The translations under genes and the position numbers were made by a program. The notes under the pieces are model-generated. The model was not told where the DNA came from and ran no database searches. It worked only from the letters and a program-made list of their open reading frames with translations. Positions 27,539 through 36,745 of a DNA stretch of 64,000 nucleotides are shown here, in pieces. Source of the stretch: Lachnospiraceae bacterium (GTDB taxonomy: Bacteria > Bacillota_A > Clostridia > Lachnospirales > Lachnospiraceae); NCBI GenBank assembly GCA_028694115.1, contig JAQUUB010000007.1, positions 1-64,000 on the forward strand. The letters run 5' to 3'. Position 1 is the stretch's first letter. Each line of letters begins with the position of its first letter.

Positions 27539-28693
27539 TTATTTTAATAAAGCACCTGAGATAACCATACGTTGAACTTCACTTGTACCTTCATAAATCT
27601 CAGTAATTTTAGCATCACGCATCATACGTTCTACTTCATATTCTCTAGTGTAACCATAACCACCATGTAACTGAACTGCTTTTGTAGTTACTTCCATTGC
27701 AACCTCTGCTGCATAGAGTTTTGCTTTTGCAGCTTCTAAAGAATAATTTTTCTGTGTGGCTTTTGCCATAGCTGCTTTGTATACAAGTAACTGAGCTGCT
27801 TCAACTTTAGTAGCCATGTCAGCAAGCTGGAACTGTGTATTCTGGAATGCACCAATTGCTCTTCCAAACTGTTTTCTTTCTTTTACATATTCAACAGTTC
27901 TCTCTAATGCACCCTCTGCAATACCAAGTGCCTGAGCAGCGATACCAATACGTCCACCATCAAGTGTATGCATTGCGATACCAAATCCTTTACCTTCTGC
28001 TCCCAAAAGATTTTCTTTAGGAATTCTGCAATCTGTAAAAATTAATTCATAAGTTGATGATCCACGGATACCCATTTTCTTTTCTTTTGTTCCAAAAGTA
28101 AATCCAGGAGTTCCTTTTTCAACGATAAATGCAGAAATCATTTTTTTCTTTCTGCCTCTAGCATCTTCTACAACACTTGTAATTGCAAAAATAACATAAA
28201 CATCAGCTTCTTTACCATTTGTAATAAAGATTTTAGAACCATTTAATATATACTCATCACCATCTAAAACTGCTTTTGTTTGCTGTCCCTGAGCATCTGT
28301 TCCTGCTCCTGGCTCTGTTAAACCAAAAGCACCTAATTTTTCTCCTTTTGCAAGGGGAACTAAAAATTTCTGTTTCTGTTCTTCTGTTCCATATGTTTGA
28401 ATAGGATCACAGCAGAGTGAAGTATGCGCAGAAACGATAACGCCTGTTGTACCGCAAACTTTTGAAAGTTCTTCTACACACATTGCATATGTCAAAGGAT
28501 CACAACCTTGTCCACCATATTCCTTTGGTACAGGAATTCCAAGGAAACCACTTTTTGCCATTTTATTGGTAGTTTCTCTTGGGAATGCTTCTGTTTCATC
28601 CACCTCAACTGCAAGAGGTTTTGCTTCTTTTTCAGCGAAATCTCTAAATAACTGTCTCGCCATTTCATGTTTTTTGTCTAACATAAAATCCAT
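27539..28693 (-). CDS. bcd: Butyryl-CoA dehydrogenase
   Basis: Bcd reduces crotonyl-CoA to butyryl-CoA. The 384-residue acyl-CoA dehydrogenase has [16 protein letters not shown] (FAD/substrate region), [75 protein letters not shown], with the catalytic Glu in IYEGTSE. The adjacency to etfBA supports the bifurcating complex. The length is normal. Confidence 0.96.
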   Translation of the reverse strand: MDFMLDKKHEMARQLFRDFAEKEAKPLAVEVDETEAFPRETTNKMAKSGFLGIPVPKEYGGQGCDPLTYAMCVEELSKVCGTTGVIVSAHTSLCCDPIQTYGTEEQKQKFLVPLAKGEKLGAFGLTEPGAGTDAQGQQTKAVLDGDEYILNGSKIFITNGKEADVYVIFAITSVVEDARGRKKKMISAFIVEKGTPGFTFGTKEKKMGIRGSSTYELIFTDCRIPKENLLGAEGKGFGIAMHTLDGGRIGIAAQALGIAEGALERTVEYVKERKQFGRAIGAFQNTQFQLADMATKVEAAQLLVYKAAMAKATQKNYSLEAAKAKLYAAEVAMEVTTKAVQLHGGYGYTREYEVERMMRDAKITEIYEGTSEVQRMVISGALLK

Positions 28694-28767
28694 GATTTTT
28701 ATTCCTCCATTTTATTATTATAATTATTTATTTTATAGAAATAAGTAATCTTTAAATTAACTGTTAC

Positions 28768-29607
28768 TTATTTCGAATAATCGTAGAAACCTTTTCCAGT
28801 TTTCATACCTAATTGTCCACCACGTACCATTTTCTTTAAGAGAGCTGCCGGACGATATTTTGGATCTCCTGTTTCATCATAAAGAACGTTCATGATTGCA
28901 AGAACAATATCAAGACCTACTAAATCACCTAACGCTAAAGGTCCCATTGGATGATTTGCACCAAGTTTCATTGCATTATCAATACCTTCAACAGAAGCTA
29001 CTCCTTCTGCATAAATATTAATTGCTTCATTAATCATAGGAATTAAAATTCTATTAACAACAAATCCAGGAGCTTCATTAACCTGAACTGGAGTTTTTCC
29101 GATTTCTTCTGAAATTGTTTTGATTTTCTCAACAACTTCTTCTGAAGTATTCAATCCAGCAATTACTTCTACAAGTTTCATTACTGGTGCTGGATTAAAG
29201 AAATGCATTCCGATAACTGGTCTGTCAAGTCCTGCTCCAATTTCTGTAATAGAAAGAGAAGATGTATTTGTTGCAAAAATACAATCTGCTTTACAGATAT
29301 CCTGTAATTCTTTAAATGTTTGCTTTTTAATATCCATTACTTCAAGAGCAGCTTCAACAACTAAATCACATTCTGTACAAATTGTTTTTACTCCTGTTGT
29401 AATTTTAGCTAAAATTTTATCAGCATCAGCCTGATCCATTTTTCCTTTTGCAACACGTTTTTCAAAACCTTTTGCGATTTTGTTTTTTCCATTTGCAGCA
29501 AATTGTTCATTAATATCGCATAAACATACTTCATAACCTTCCGTTTGTGCAAAAGCCTGAGCAATTCCAGAACCCATAGTTCCAGCTCCAATAATTCCTA
29601 CTTTCAT
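28768..29607 (-). CDS. hbd: 3-hydroxybutyryl-CoA dehydrogenase
   Basis: Hbd reduces acetoacetyl-CoA to 3-hydroxybutyryl-CoA. The 279-residue protein begins with the Rossmann motif [18 protein letters not shown], has [32 protein letters not shown] with the catalytic His, [17 protein letters not shown], and ends [16 protein letters not shown]. The length is typical of the clostridial enzyme. It lies between crt and bcd. Confidence 0.96.
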   Translation of the reverse strand: MKVGIIGAGTMGSGIAQAFAQTEGYEVCLCDINEQFAANGKNKIAKGFEKRVAKGKMDQADADKILAKITTGVKTICTECDLVVEAALEVMDIKKQTFKELQDICKADCIFATNTSSLSITEIGAGLDRPVIGMHFFNPAPVMKLVEVIAGLNTSEEVVEKIKTISEEIGKTPVQVNEAPGFVVNRILIPMINEAINIYAEGVASVEGIDNAMKLGANHPMGPLALGDLVGLDIVLAIMNVLYDETGDPKYRPAALLKKMVRGGQLGMKTGKGFYDYSK

Positions 29608-29649
29608 TTCATTTCCTCCTAAAATTTATATTATTTTGTATATCTAACC

Positions 29650-30426
29650 TTATTTATTTAAGAAAGCTTCTACTTTTCTTTTTTCAAGAAATGCAGTCAT
29701 TCCTTCTTTTTGATCGTAAGATTCAAAACAATCACCAAACAATTTCTCTTCAATTACAATTGCTTCATCCATTGTTGTATCTAATCCATCATTGATTGCT
29801 TTTTTGCAATTACGAACAGCAATAGGAGCATTTTTAGCAATTCCTGCTGCCATTTTCTCTGCTGCTGGCATTAATTCTTCGATTGAATATACTGCATTCA
29901 CCAAGCCAATTCTAAGTGCCTCGTCCGCTTTAATATTACGAGCGGTATAAATCATTTGTTTCGCCATACCTGCACCAACTAAACGTGCTAATCTCTGAGT
30001 TCCACCAAAACCTGGTGTAATACCAAGACCAACCTCTGGTTGTCCAAATACTGCATTATCAGAGCAGATTCTAATATCGCAGCTCATTGAAATTTCGCAT
30101 CCACCACCTAATGCAAATCCATTAATTGCAGCAATTACCGGAATAGGGAATGTTTCTAATTTACGGAATACATCATTTCCTTTTTTACCAAATGCTTCAC
30201 CTTCCGCTTTTGTAAGAGTACTCATTTCTCCAATATCTGCACCTGCGACAAATGATTTTTGACCTGCACCTGTTAAAATAAGGCATCTTACCTCTTCAAG
30301 ATTTACTCCATCAAGAGTTTTATCAAGTTCTTCAAGAACTGAAGAATTTAATGCATTTAAAGCTTTTTCACGATTAATTGTGATGACACCAACAGCGCCT
30401 TTTTGTTCATATAAAACGAAATCCAT
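29650..30426 (-). CDS. crt: 3-hydroxybutyryl-CoA dehydratase (crotonase)
   Basis: Crotonase dehydrates 3-hydroxybutyryl-CoA to crotonyl-CoA. The 258-residue protein has the oxyanion-hole segments KSFVAGADIGEM and AAINGFALGGGCEISMSCDIRI with the catalytic glutamate, then FGQPEVGLGITPGFGGTQRLARLVG. The order thl-crt-hbd-bcd-etfB-etfA is the standard butyrate cluster. A 141-bp gap with a hairpin separates it from thl. Confidence 0.96.
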   Translation of the reverse strand: MDFVLYEQKGAVGVITINREKALNALNSSVLEELDKTLDGVNLEEVRCLILTGAGQKSFVAGADIGEMSTLTKAEGEAFGKKGNDVFRKLETFPIPVIAAINGFALGGGCEISMSCDIRICSDNAVFGQPEVGLGITPGFGGTQRLARLVGAGMAKQMIYTARNIKADEALRIGLVNAVYSIEELMPAAEKMAAGIAKNAPIAVRNCKKAINDGLDTTMDEAIVIEEKLFGDCFESYDQKEGMTAFLEKRKVEAFLNK

Positions 30427-30504
30427 ATCGTTCTCCTTCCTAATTTATGCTCTATTTTCCATTATTGGAATTTTATGTTAACAATTCCTTTATAACGCAA
30501 TAAT

Positions 30505-30546
30505 ACACCTCGGCTACTAAGCTTATTTGCTTAGTAGTGTTGGTGT
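30505..30546 (-). other. Intra-operon hairpin between thl and crt
   Basis: The arms ACACC...CTACTAAGC and GCTTAGTAG...GGTGT form an extended stem-loop with an internal bulge in the thl-crt gap. There is no T tract on the minus strand, so it may be an mRNA processing or stability element rather than a terminator. Confidence 0.5.
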
Positions 30547-30567
30547 AATATTTTTCATATAAACAGA

Positions 30568-31746
30568 CTAATCACGTTCTACAATTGTAGCACAGCCCAT
30601 TCCGCCACCAATACAAAGAGTAGCTAATCCTTTTTTCGCATTATTTGCTTCCATAGCATGTAACAAAGTTACAAGAATACGACAGCCTGAAGCTCCTACT
30701 GGATGTCCTAATGCGATTGCCCCACCATTTACATTCAATTTAGATAAATCAAATCCCAATTCTTTTCCAACTGCAAGAGACTGAGCAGCAAATGCTTCAT
30801 TTGCTTCAATTAAATCAAAATCTTCTACTTTCATTCCTGCTTTTGCACAAACCTTCTGAGTTGCTGGAACTGGTCCAATACCCATTACTTCTGGTCTACA
30901 TCCAGCAAGTCCACCAGCAACAAATGTTGCCATAGGTGTAACGCCTAATTCTTTTGCTTTCTCTTCACTCATTACAACGATTGCTGCTGCACCATCGTTA
31001 ATACCTGATGCATTACCTGCTGTAACAAATCCATTTGGATTAATTGCACGCAATTTTGCAAGTCCTTCGATTGTTGTACCAGCTCTTGGTCCTTCATCTT
31101 TGTTAAATACAATTGTTTCTTTTTTCTTTTTGATTTCTACAGGAACGATTTCTTTATCGAATTTACCCGCTTCTTGAGCCGCACATGCTTTCTGCTGACT
31201 TGCTAATGCAAACTCATCTAATTCTTCACGAGAAATTCCCCATTCTTCACAGATATTATCTGCTGTTTTAATCATATGATAATCATTGAAAGCATCCCAT
31301 AATGCATCATTAACCATGGTATCAACCATTTTGGCATTACCCATTCTATATCCATAACGAGCCTGAGGAATTGTATAAGGAGCTAATGACATATTCTCCA
31401 TACCACCTGCAACTACGATATCAGCATCTCCAGACATAATCATTTGTGCTGCCTGATTCACACAGTTCAGTCCTGAACCACATACTACGTTCATAGTAAC
31501 TGCAGGTACTTCAATTGGTAAACCTGCTTTAATTGATGCTTGACGAGCCACATTTTGTCCAAGTCCTGCTTGAATAACACAACCCATATATACTTGATCC
31601 ACTTGTTCAGGAGCTACTCCTGCTCTGTTTAAAGCTTCTTTAATAACGATAGCGCCAAGATCTGCTGCTGGGGTAGTACTTAATGCTCCACCCATTGTAC
31701 CAATAGCTGTACGGCAAGCACCTGCCAAAACTACTTTCTTTGCCAT
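30568..31746 (-). CDS. thlA: Acetyl-CoA C-acetyltransferase (thiolase)
   Basis: Thiolase condenses two acetyl-CoA to acetoacetyl-CoA, the entry to butyrate synthesis. The 392-residue protein has the acyl-accepting Cys89 in [29 protein letters not shown] with the catalytic His, and a late CIGGGMGCA with the second Cys. A strong AAGGAGG ribosome site precedes the ATG. A Rex-like operator lies about 57 bp upstream. Confidence 0.97.
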   Translation of the reverse strand: MAKKVVLAGACRTAIGTMGGALSTTPAADLGAIVIKEALNRAGVAPEQVDQVYMGCVIQAGLGQNVARQASIKAGLPIEVPAVTMNVVCGSGLNCVNQAAQMIMSGDADIVVAGGMENMSLAPYTIPQARYGYRMGNAKMVDTMVNDALWDAFNDYHMIKTADNICEEWGISREELDEFALASQQKACAAQEAGKFDKEIVPVEIKKKKETIVFNKDEGPRAGTTIEGLAKLRAINPNGFVTAGNASGINDGAAAIVVMSEEKAKELGVTPMATFVAGGLAGCRPEVMGIGPVPATQKVCAKAGMKVEDFDLIEANEAFAAQSLAVGKELGFDLSKLNVNGGAIALGHPVGASGCRILVTLLHAMEANNAKKGLATLCIGGGMGCATIVERD

Positions 31747-31802
31747 TTAAATTTCCTCCTTATACTTGGTTCAAAAGCCCATTTTTAGGGCACTTCCAAC
31801 GA

Positions 31803-31820
31803 TTGTTATTTTTTTATCAT
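31803..31820 (-). promoter_or_regulatory. Rex-like operator upstream of thl
   Basis: TTGTTATTTTTTTATCAT (plus strand) matches the Rex consensus TTGTTAA-N4-TTAACAA at 11 of 14 fixed positions and shares TTGTTAT with the ptb site. It is weaker than the ptb site but lies in the expected leader/promoter position. Confidence 0.45.
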
Positions 31821-31989
31821 TGTTGTCAGTAATCATTTTATCACAGCAACTTCCTTTTTGCAATAAAATTCACCCTTGTATAGACAAAAAAGGACATATC
31901 ACTCTTTTATCATTATCCTTATCATTTTGTATTTGCTCTCCTATTATACACTATTTCTGCCATTTAAAAAATTTTCTATACAATTAAAT

Positions 31990-32041
31990 AAAAAATGGAG
32001 CTTTTGCTCCATAGATGATTACACATCTATTGCAAAAGCCC
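31990..32041 (-). terminator. Terminator after hpf
   Basis: In minus orientation GGAGCAAAAGCTCC is followed by ATTTTTTATTT. A longer alternative fold pairs GGGGCTTTTGC with GCAAAAGCTCC around ATAGATG/CATCTAT. Confidence 0.82.
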
Positions 32042-32053
32042 CAACCTTTATTT

Positions 32054-32581
32054 TTAAAATTCCGGTTCGATTAGACCATAAGTGTTACCTTTTCTTTTAT
32101 ATACCACATTTACTTCATCTGATTCTGCATTACGGAATACAAAAAAGTTATGTCCTAGTAATTCCATTTGAACACATGCATCTTCTGGATACATAGGCTT
32201 TATTCCAAAACGTTTTGTTCTAATGATTTGAACTTCTTCTTCATCAGCAAATTCTTTCTCAATAAAATCCTGACGTAGACTGCCTGCTCCCTGTTCCTTT
32301 TGGACAATTCTGTTTTTATATTTCTTTAACTGTCTTTCAATAATCTCTTCCACTAAATCTATGGACACGTACATATCGTTACTGATCTGTTCACTTCTAA
32401 TAATATTCCCTTTAACTGGGATTGTAACCTCGATTTTTTGTCTGTCTTTCTCTACACTGAGCGTCACATGAACCTCTGTCTCCTGAGTAAAATATCTTTC
32501 AAGTTTTCCTATCTTATCTTCTACTGCCGTTTTCAGTCCCTCTGTTACATCGATGTTTTTTCCAATAATTTTAAAACGCAT
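32054..32581 (-). CDS. hpf: Ribosome hibernation promoting factor, long form
   Basis: Long HPF dimerises 70S ribosomes into inactive 100S particles in stationary phase. The 175-residue product has the N-terminal HPF/YfiA fold (FKIIGKNIDVTEGLKTAVEDKIGKLERYF) and the C-terminal dimerisation domain (RTKRFGIKPMYPEDACVQMELLGHNFFVFRNAESDEVNVVYKRKGNTYGLIEPEF). The start at 32581 (MRFKIIG) is chosen because GGAG precedes it; a longer frame upstream covers the promoter and is not coding. Confidence 0.95.
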   Translation of the reverse strand: MRFKIIGKNIDVTEGLKTAVEDKIGKLERYFTQETEVHVTLSVEKDRQKIEVTIPVKGNIIRSEQISNDMYVSIDLVEEIIERQLKKYKNRIVQKEQGAGSLRQDFIEKEFADEEEVQIIRTKRFGIKPMYPEDACVQMELLGHNFFVFRNAESDEVNVVYKRKGNTYGLIEPEF

Positions 32582-32653
32582 TGCGACCAACTCCTTCACT
32601 ATAGTTTCTAAAATCCACAGCAATGTTAAAAATGCATCTGTGGACTTGTCTTT

Positions 32654-32682
32654 ATTATACCACACAGAAATTTCTTTATCAA
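32654..32682 (-). promoter_or_regulatory. hpf promoter
   Basis: TTGATA, a 17-bp spacer and a consensus TATAAT on the minus strand, about 70 bp before hpf. A further TTGACA lies about 30 bp upstream. Confidence 0.75.
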
Positions 32683-32811
32683 CGAAATGTGAAATAAGAT
32701 ATTTCGACATTTCTTGTCAAGACTTTTTTCGCTTTTATATTACAAAAAGTTCATTTTTTACTTTTCTTACAAAACGTTCGTTCTTTAAGTTACCATAAAT
32801 TCCCCATTTTT

Positions 32812-32895
32812 TTATCCACTTTTCTGTGGATAATGTGCATAACTTAGTGTATAAGTCCATTTTTCAATTCTTTTCATGTTTTTTTGTGTGGATAA
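32812..32895. promoter_or_regulatory. Cluster of DnaA boxes
   Basis: Five 9-mers fit or nearly fit TTATNCACA: TTATCCACT (32812-32820), TGTGGATAA (32825-32833), TGTGCATAA (32834-32842, directly adjacent), AGTGTATAA (32846-32854) and TGTGGATAA (32887-32895). Three are perfect; four are in one orientation. Very AT-rich DNA follows (32930-33010). No dnaA or dnaN is nearby. It lies upstream of the hpf promoter. Confidence 0.6.
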
Positions 32896-33002
32896 CTCTT
32901 CTTGATTCGACAGCCTTTTTATTCGACATTTTTTACTCATTTTTATAATTTTGTGCACCTTGTATAATTTGAATTTTTTAATATATAAAATCATACCTGT
33001 TA

Positions 33003-33166
33003 TTAATATGATACCAGGGTCAAAAGGTCATGTGTTTCATTCTTGAATGAAAAAAATGACTTTGGGAACCGTAAAACATGAGAAAGTAGACCGATTAGAG
33101 CGGATTTCGAATGTTTTTAGGATTGTGAGAGCATAAAGTGCGTAACAATCCGTGGGTATCAGGGGG
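33003..33166. other. Non-coding interval with two inverted repeats, unassigned
   Basis: This part of the 650-bp gap between hpf and the NlpC gene has no supportable gene. It contains a hairpin TTTCATTC/GAATGAAA (33035-33052) within a longer imperfect pairing, and an inverted repeat GGATTGT/ACAATCC (about 33120-33151). I could not match it to a known riboswitch or small RNA. Confidence 0.35.
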
Positions 33167-33167
33167 C

Positions 33168-33202
33168 AAAAAAGCCCGATACGTGTATGAACACTCTCGG
33201 GC
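33168..33202 (-). terminator. Terminator after the NlpC/P60 gene
   Basis: In minus orientation GCCCGA...TCGGGC encloses about 17 nt and is followed by six T residues. Confidence 0.85.
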
Positions 33203-33232
33203 CTAGAATTTGATTTATCAACTATAATCAGC

Positions 33233-34627
33233 TTAAAAAATTCTTCTTACAGCTACAATATTTTTGTAGGTTGCATTTGATACCTTAATACCGGTTGCTG
33301 CAGTACTAGCGTGAACAATTTGTCCTCCACCAATATAAATTGCCACATGCCCAGAATAGCATACAATATCACCTGGCTGTGCATTTTGGATTCCACCAAC
33401 ATCGTATCCAACACCACGATCACCACCTGAAGAATGAGGTAATGATACACCATAATTCCTATATACACTCATTACAAATCCTGAACAATCAGTACCATTT
33501 GTTAATGAGCTTCCACCATAAACATATGGATTTCCAACAAACTGTAATGCATAATTAGCCACCGAACCACCAGTTCCACTTCCGCCTGAAACCACAGCTG
33601 CTGATGCTCCAGAAGATGCATTAGAAGATTTTTTAGCAATTGCCTTATCGGCTGACTCTTGTGCTGCCTTTCTTGCTGCTTCCTCTTTTTCTAATCTGGC
33701 TTCTTCTTCTTGCTTTGATTCAGCTCTGACAAAGTCAGTGTATAGATTTACGTATTCCTTTGAAACGTAACCATCACCTTCTTCAATAGATACCTTGACC
33801 CAATCATTTGATTCTTCTACAACCGTTAATTCATCTTCGATAGGGACCATTCCAAGTACGCTTGCATCTACGGAAGGTTCTGATCTAACAAATAATGTTG
33901 TGCAAGTAACAACTGCCGTTCTGACACCAACTTCTTTTGCTAATTTTTCGGCCGCTTCACCAGTTACTACATACTCACCTTTTACATAGCCTTCTGTATT
34001 TCCTGATTTAATCTTTATCCAATCACCATTTGTCTCCAGTAAATCACCTACGGAATTATTATAAAGTTTACCAACAACCTCACCATCTTCACTTGCTTGA
34101 TCTCTAACATTTACATAATCGTTTACCTGAGCGATAACAAGGTTTGTAAAATCCTCTTCATTCGTTGCTTCCTCGCCAGTTGTAGTAACATCTACTAAGT
34201 CGCTCTCTGAAACCTCATCCGATTCTTCTGCTCCATTAGATGAAACCTCCTTTGAATCATTCTCTGAAACAGTTGTTTCTTCTGATGAAGTTGCTATAGA
34301 TGCCGCTCCCACTGTAATAATAGCTGGGTCTGAATTATATGATGTTTCTTTAATCGTTGTTTCTTCATTATCTAAAGCGGAAAAAGTCTCAATAGCCTGT
34401 CCACTTCCAAGAGAAGTAAGGGCGGTTAATTTATTTCCACTAGCTGTTATTTTAATCTTATCTGCTTTTACTGCAGTAACTGATTTACCCTCGTTCAATG
34501 CCCTGGCAATTCCAGCCACTGGTAGAACAGATGACAAACTTGATGCTTCTATGTTAATTGAAAAACCCGTTGCTAACATGGTACCAACTAAACAGCAGGT
34601 AGTTATTTTTACAATCACCTTTTTCAT
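33233..34627 (-). CDS. Secreted NlpC/P60 cell-wall endopeptidase with SH3 domains
   Basis: This 464-residue exported protein has a signal peptide (about 1-29, cleaved near IEASS), a Ser/Thr/Glu-rich stretch (about 95-160), two bacterial SH3 domains (about 165-225 and 235-300), a charged Ala/Glu/Lys-rich helix (about 303-335), a Gly/Ser linker and a C-terminal NlpC/P60 catalytic domain. The catalytic residues are Cys381 (TDCSGF), His427 (GHVAIYIG) and His439 (IVHAS). Such enzymes cut peptidoglycan stem peptides during growth or separation. A promoter and a WalR-like box lie upstream. Confidence 0.95.
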   Translation of the reverse strand: MKKVIVKITTCCLVGTMLATGFSINIEASSLSSVLPVAGIARALNEGKSVTAVKADKIKITASGNKLTALTSLGSGQAIETFSALDNEETTIKETSYNSDPAIITVGAASIATSSEETTVSENDSKEVSSNGAEESDEVSESDLVDVTTTGEEATNEEDFTNLVIAQVNDYVNVRDQASEDGEVVGKLYNNSVGDLLETNGDWIKIKSGNTEGYVKGEYVVTGEAAEKLAKEVGVRTAVVTCTTLFVRSEPSVDASVLGMVPIEDELTVVEESNDWVKVSIEEGDGYVSKEYVNLYTDFVRAESKQEEEARLEKEEAARKAAQESADKAIAKKSSNASSGASAAVVSGGSGTGGSVANYALQFVGNPYVYGGSSLTNGTDCSGFVMSVYRNYGVSLPHSSGGDRGVGYDVGGIQNAQPGDIVCYSGHVAIYIGGGQIVHASTAATGIKVSNATYKNIVAVRRIF

Positions 34628-34667
34628 ACAGTATTAATCTCCTATTAGAAATATCTAATTTTGATTT

Positions 34668-34683
34668 GTTACAAATTTGTTAC
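34668..34683 (-). promoter_or_regulatory. WalR-like box
   Basis: In minus orientation TGTAA-CAAATT-TGTAA fits the WalR (YycF) direct repeat TGTWA-N6-TGTWA. It lies just after the -10, about 40 bp before a wall-hydrolase gene. The position suggests repression; the AT-rich setting makes chance possible. Confidence 0.4.
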
Positions 34684-34693
34684 ATCTGTAAAT

Positions 34694-34722
34694 AAATATA
34701 TCACTGTACGTAATATTTGTCA
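34694..34722 (-). promoter_or_regulatory. Promoter of the NlpC/P60 gene
   Basis: TTGACA, a 17-bp spacer and TATATT on the minus strand, about 70 bp before the start codon. Confidence 0.7.
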
Positions 34723-34774
34723 ACAACTAGAAGTGTTTTCCAGTTTACATAATCATACAAGATGTGGTGTCTTT

Positions 34775-35698
34775 CTACCTATTCTCTATTAAATACTTTT
34801 GAACCGACATTACTGCATTGGCACCATCAGCAACACCTGTTACAATTTGTCGTAAGGTTTTCTCCCTGACATCGCCTGCCACAAAAATACCTGGCACGGA
34901 AGTAATGCATTCTTCTCCTGCAATAATATATCCCTTATCGTTCAATGAAACGTTCTTAGAAAACTCATTTGAATTAGGTATAATTCCAACAGCAATAAAA
35001 ACTCCATCCACAACAAGTTCGCTACTCTCCTTTGTATTTACATCATTTAATATCAAGCTTTCAACTTGATCCCCACCTCTTATTTCTTTTACCGTATGAT
35101 TCCAAATCGTCTCAACGTTGGGTGTCTGAAAAAGAGCTTCCTGCAAGCTTTTTGCAGCCCTTAATTCCTCTCTTCGATGTATGAGATATACTTTTTGACA
35201 TCCCCTCGCCAGGAAAATTGCATCTTCTACTGCAACATCTCCTCCACCAACAACTGCCACCGTGCGATTTCTAAAAAAAGCACCATCACAAGTAGCGCAA
35301 TAGGATACTCCCATTCCAGCTAATTCATTTTCTCCTGGAATATTCAATTTTGCATATCTTGCTCCCGTTGCAATAATAATCGTTTTTGTGAGGTATTCTT
35401 TTTCCTGTCCATATACTTTTTTAATACTTCCTGTAGTATCAATACTTATTACTTCATCCTCCACAAATGTGGCTTCTAGTTTGTCTGCATGCTCCCTGAA
35501 TTTGAGACTTAAATCATATCCACTGATTCCAGAATAGCCAGGATAATTATCAACTTCATACGTATTTAAGACTTGTCCGCCACTTACTCCGCCTTTTTCT
35601 ATAACTAAAACATTTAATCTTGCTCTTTTTGCATAGATAGCAGCTGTCATTCCAGCCGGTCCTGATCCAATTATGATTACATCATATACTTGTGACAT
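34775..35698 (-). CDS. trxB: Thioredoxin reductase
   Basis: TrxB passes electrons from NAD(P)H via FAD to thioredoxin. The 307-residue protein has the FAD motif IIIGSGPAGMTAAIYAKRA, the redox-active pair C134-A-T-C137 (YCATCDGAFF), the nucleotide motif VAVVGGGDVAVEDAIFLAR, and the late FVAGDVREKTLRQIVTGVADGA. GGAG precedes the ATG. No thioredoxin gene is next to it. The length is standard. Confidence 0.96.
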   Translation of the reverse strand: MSQVYDVIIIGSGPAGMTAAIYAKRARLNVLVIEKGGVSGGQVLNTYEVDNYPGYSGISGYDLSLKFREHADKLEATFVEDEVISIDTTGSIKKVYGQEKEYLTKTIIIATGARYAKLNIPGENELAGMGVSYCATCDGAFFRNRTVAVVGGGDVAVEDAIFLARGCQKVYLIHRREELRAAKSLQEALFQTPNVETIWNHTVKEIRGGDQVESLILNDVNTKESSELVVDGVFIAVGIIPNSNEFSKNVSLNDKGYIIAGEECITSVPGIFVAGDVREKTLRQIVTGVADGANAVMSVQKYLIENR

Positions 35699-35954
35699 AT
35701 TTTTTCTCCATTCTTTTACATATTTTTGTTTGTTTGTGTAAATGCAACCTAAGCACTACTCATTAGAATAATATTAATTCTATCAGTTTATCAATATCTT
35801 GTATATACAAATAAAACGAAATCAAAATATTGTGTCGACTTTATATTACGAATAAAGCTTTCTTATTACATATTGTCTTGTAAAACATTTGTAATATTCT
35901 TGAAAATTATATATACTTGTAATTATTAATGGAAATACTATATTGTTAGGAGTG
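35699..35954. other. Divergent intergenic region between trxB and the SDR gene
   Basis: This AT-rich interval must hold the divergent promoters for trxB and the SDR gene. I see no convincing -35/-10 pair on the plus side, no operator palindrome and no coding frame. Confidence 0.4.
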
Positions 35955-36007
35955 TAGTGCGAAAAGATATACTAACGCATGAAAGAAACATGCAGATGGG
36001 AGTAAGA
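35955..36007 (+). repeat. Deletion derivative of the dispersed repeat at the SDR start
   Basis: GCGAAAAGATATACTAACGC-ATGAAAGAA matches the left end of repeat copy 2 (GTGAAAAGAGATACTAGCGC-ATGAAAGAA). It then jumps directly to ACATGCAGATGGGAGTAAGA, the right end found at tex and tsaD, followed by ATG. The middle of the element is missing. Confidence 0.6.
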
Positions 36008-36730
36008 ATGAAAGAGAAATATGCATTAATTACTGGTGCTTCAAGAGGAATCGGGAAATCAATAGCAACTGCTTTAGCCGAAAATGGATATCATCTTATC
36101 CTAATATGTAAAAACTCATCTTTTGAATTAGATTGTTTAAAGCAACATTTGGAAAAAAAATACTCCATTCGTTGTAAAAACTATATTGGCGATGTAGGTG
36201 ACTATGCATTTATAAAAAAAGTTTTTTCTGAAATATCTTCTTTGGATGTGTTGATCAATAACGCAGGAATTTCACACATCGGTCTGCTTTCCGATATGAC
36301 AAAAGACGAATGGGATCATATTCTTAGCACAAATCTTACTTCTGTGTTTAATTGCTGTAAATTTGCAACCAAAGGAATGGTACACCAAAAATCAGGAAAA
36401 ATTGTCAATATTTCTTCCGTCTGGGGTTGTACTGGTGCCTCTATGGAAGTAGCCTATTCTGCAACAAAGGGTGGAATTAATGCCTTTACAAAAGCATTAG
36501 CAAAGGAATTAGCTCCTAGTAACATTCAGGTAAATGCTTTAGCTTGTGGTGTGATTGATACGGAAATGAACAATTGTTTTTCCAAAGAAGAGCGTGTTCT
36601 TTTGCAAGAAGAAATTCCTGCTGGCTATTTTGCTTCTCCAGAAGATGTAAGTCAAATGGTCTTATCTCTTGTTAATTGCAATTCCTATCTTACCGGACAA
36701 GTCATTTCTTTTGATGGCGGATTTATTTAA
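36008..36730 (+). CDS. SDR-family oxidoreductase (FabG-like)
   Basis: This 240-residue short-chain dehydrogenase has the cofactor motif ALITGASRGIGKSIA, NNAGIS, the catalytic Ser in NISSVWG and the Y-x3-K in YSATKGGINAF. It resembles 3-oxoacyl-ACP reductase, but no fatty-acid genes are adjacent, so the substrate is unknown. The start at 36008 is preferred because the fold begins there and GGGAG precedes it; an in-frame GTG at 35957 would read through repeat sequence. It is isolated on the plus strand between minus-strand neighbours. Confidence 0.85.
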   Translation: MKEKYALITGASRGIGKSIATALAENGYHLILICKNSSFELDCLKQHLEKKYSIRCKNYIGDVGDYAFIKKVFSEISSLDVLINNAGISHIGLLSDMTKDEWDHILSTNLTSVFNCCKFATKGMVHQKSGKIVNISSVWGCTGASMEVAYSATKGGINAFTKALAKELAPSNIQVNALACGVIDTEMNNCFSKEERVLLQEEIPAGYFASPEDVSQMVLSLVNCNSYLTGQVISFDGGFI

Positions 36731-36745
36731 AAATAATTTTTATAC

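Noticed and set aside
30427..30480. Rex site between thl and crt
   Set aside because: A single TTGTTAAC half-site occurs but the second half is absent.
32582..32710. 43-residue N-terminal extension of HPF
   Set aside because: It covers a consensus promoter and the true start has GGAG and the conserved MRFKIIG.
32812..33010. Chromosomal replication origin
   Set aside because: DnaA boxes and AT-rich DNA are present, but no dnaA, dnaN, rpmH or parAB-type neighbours; kept as a DnaA-box cluster only.
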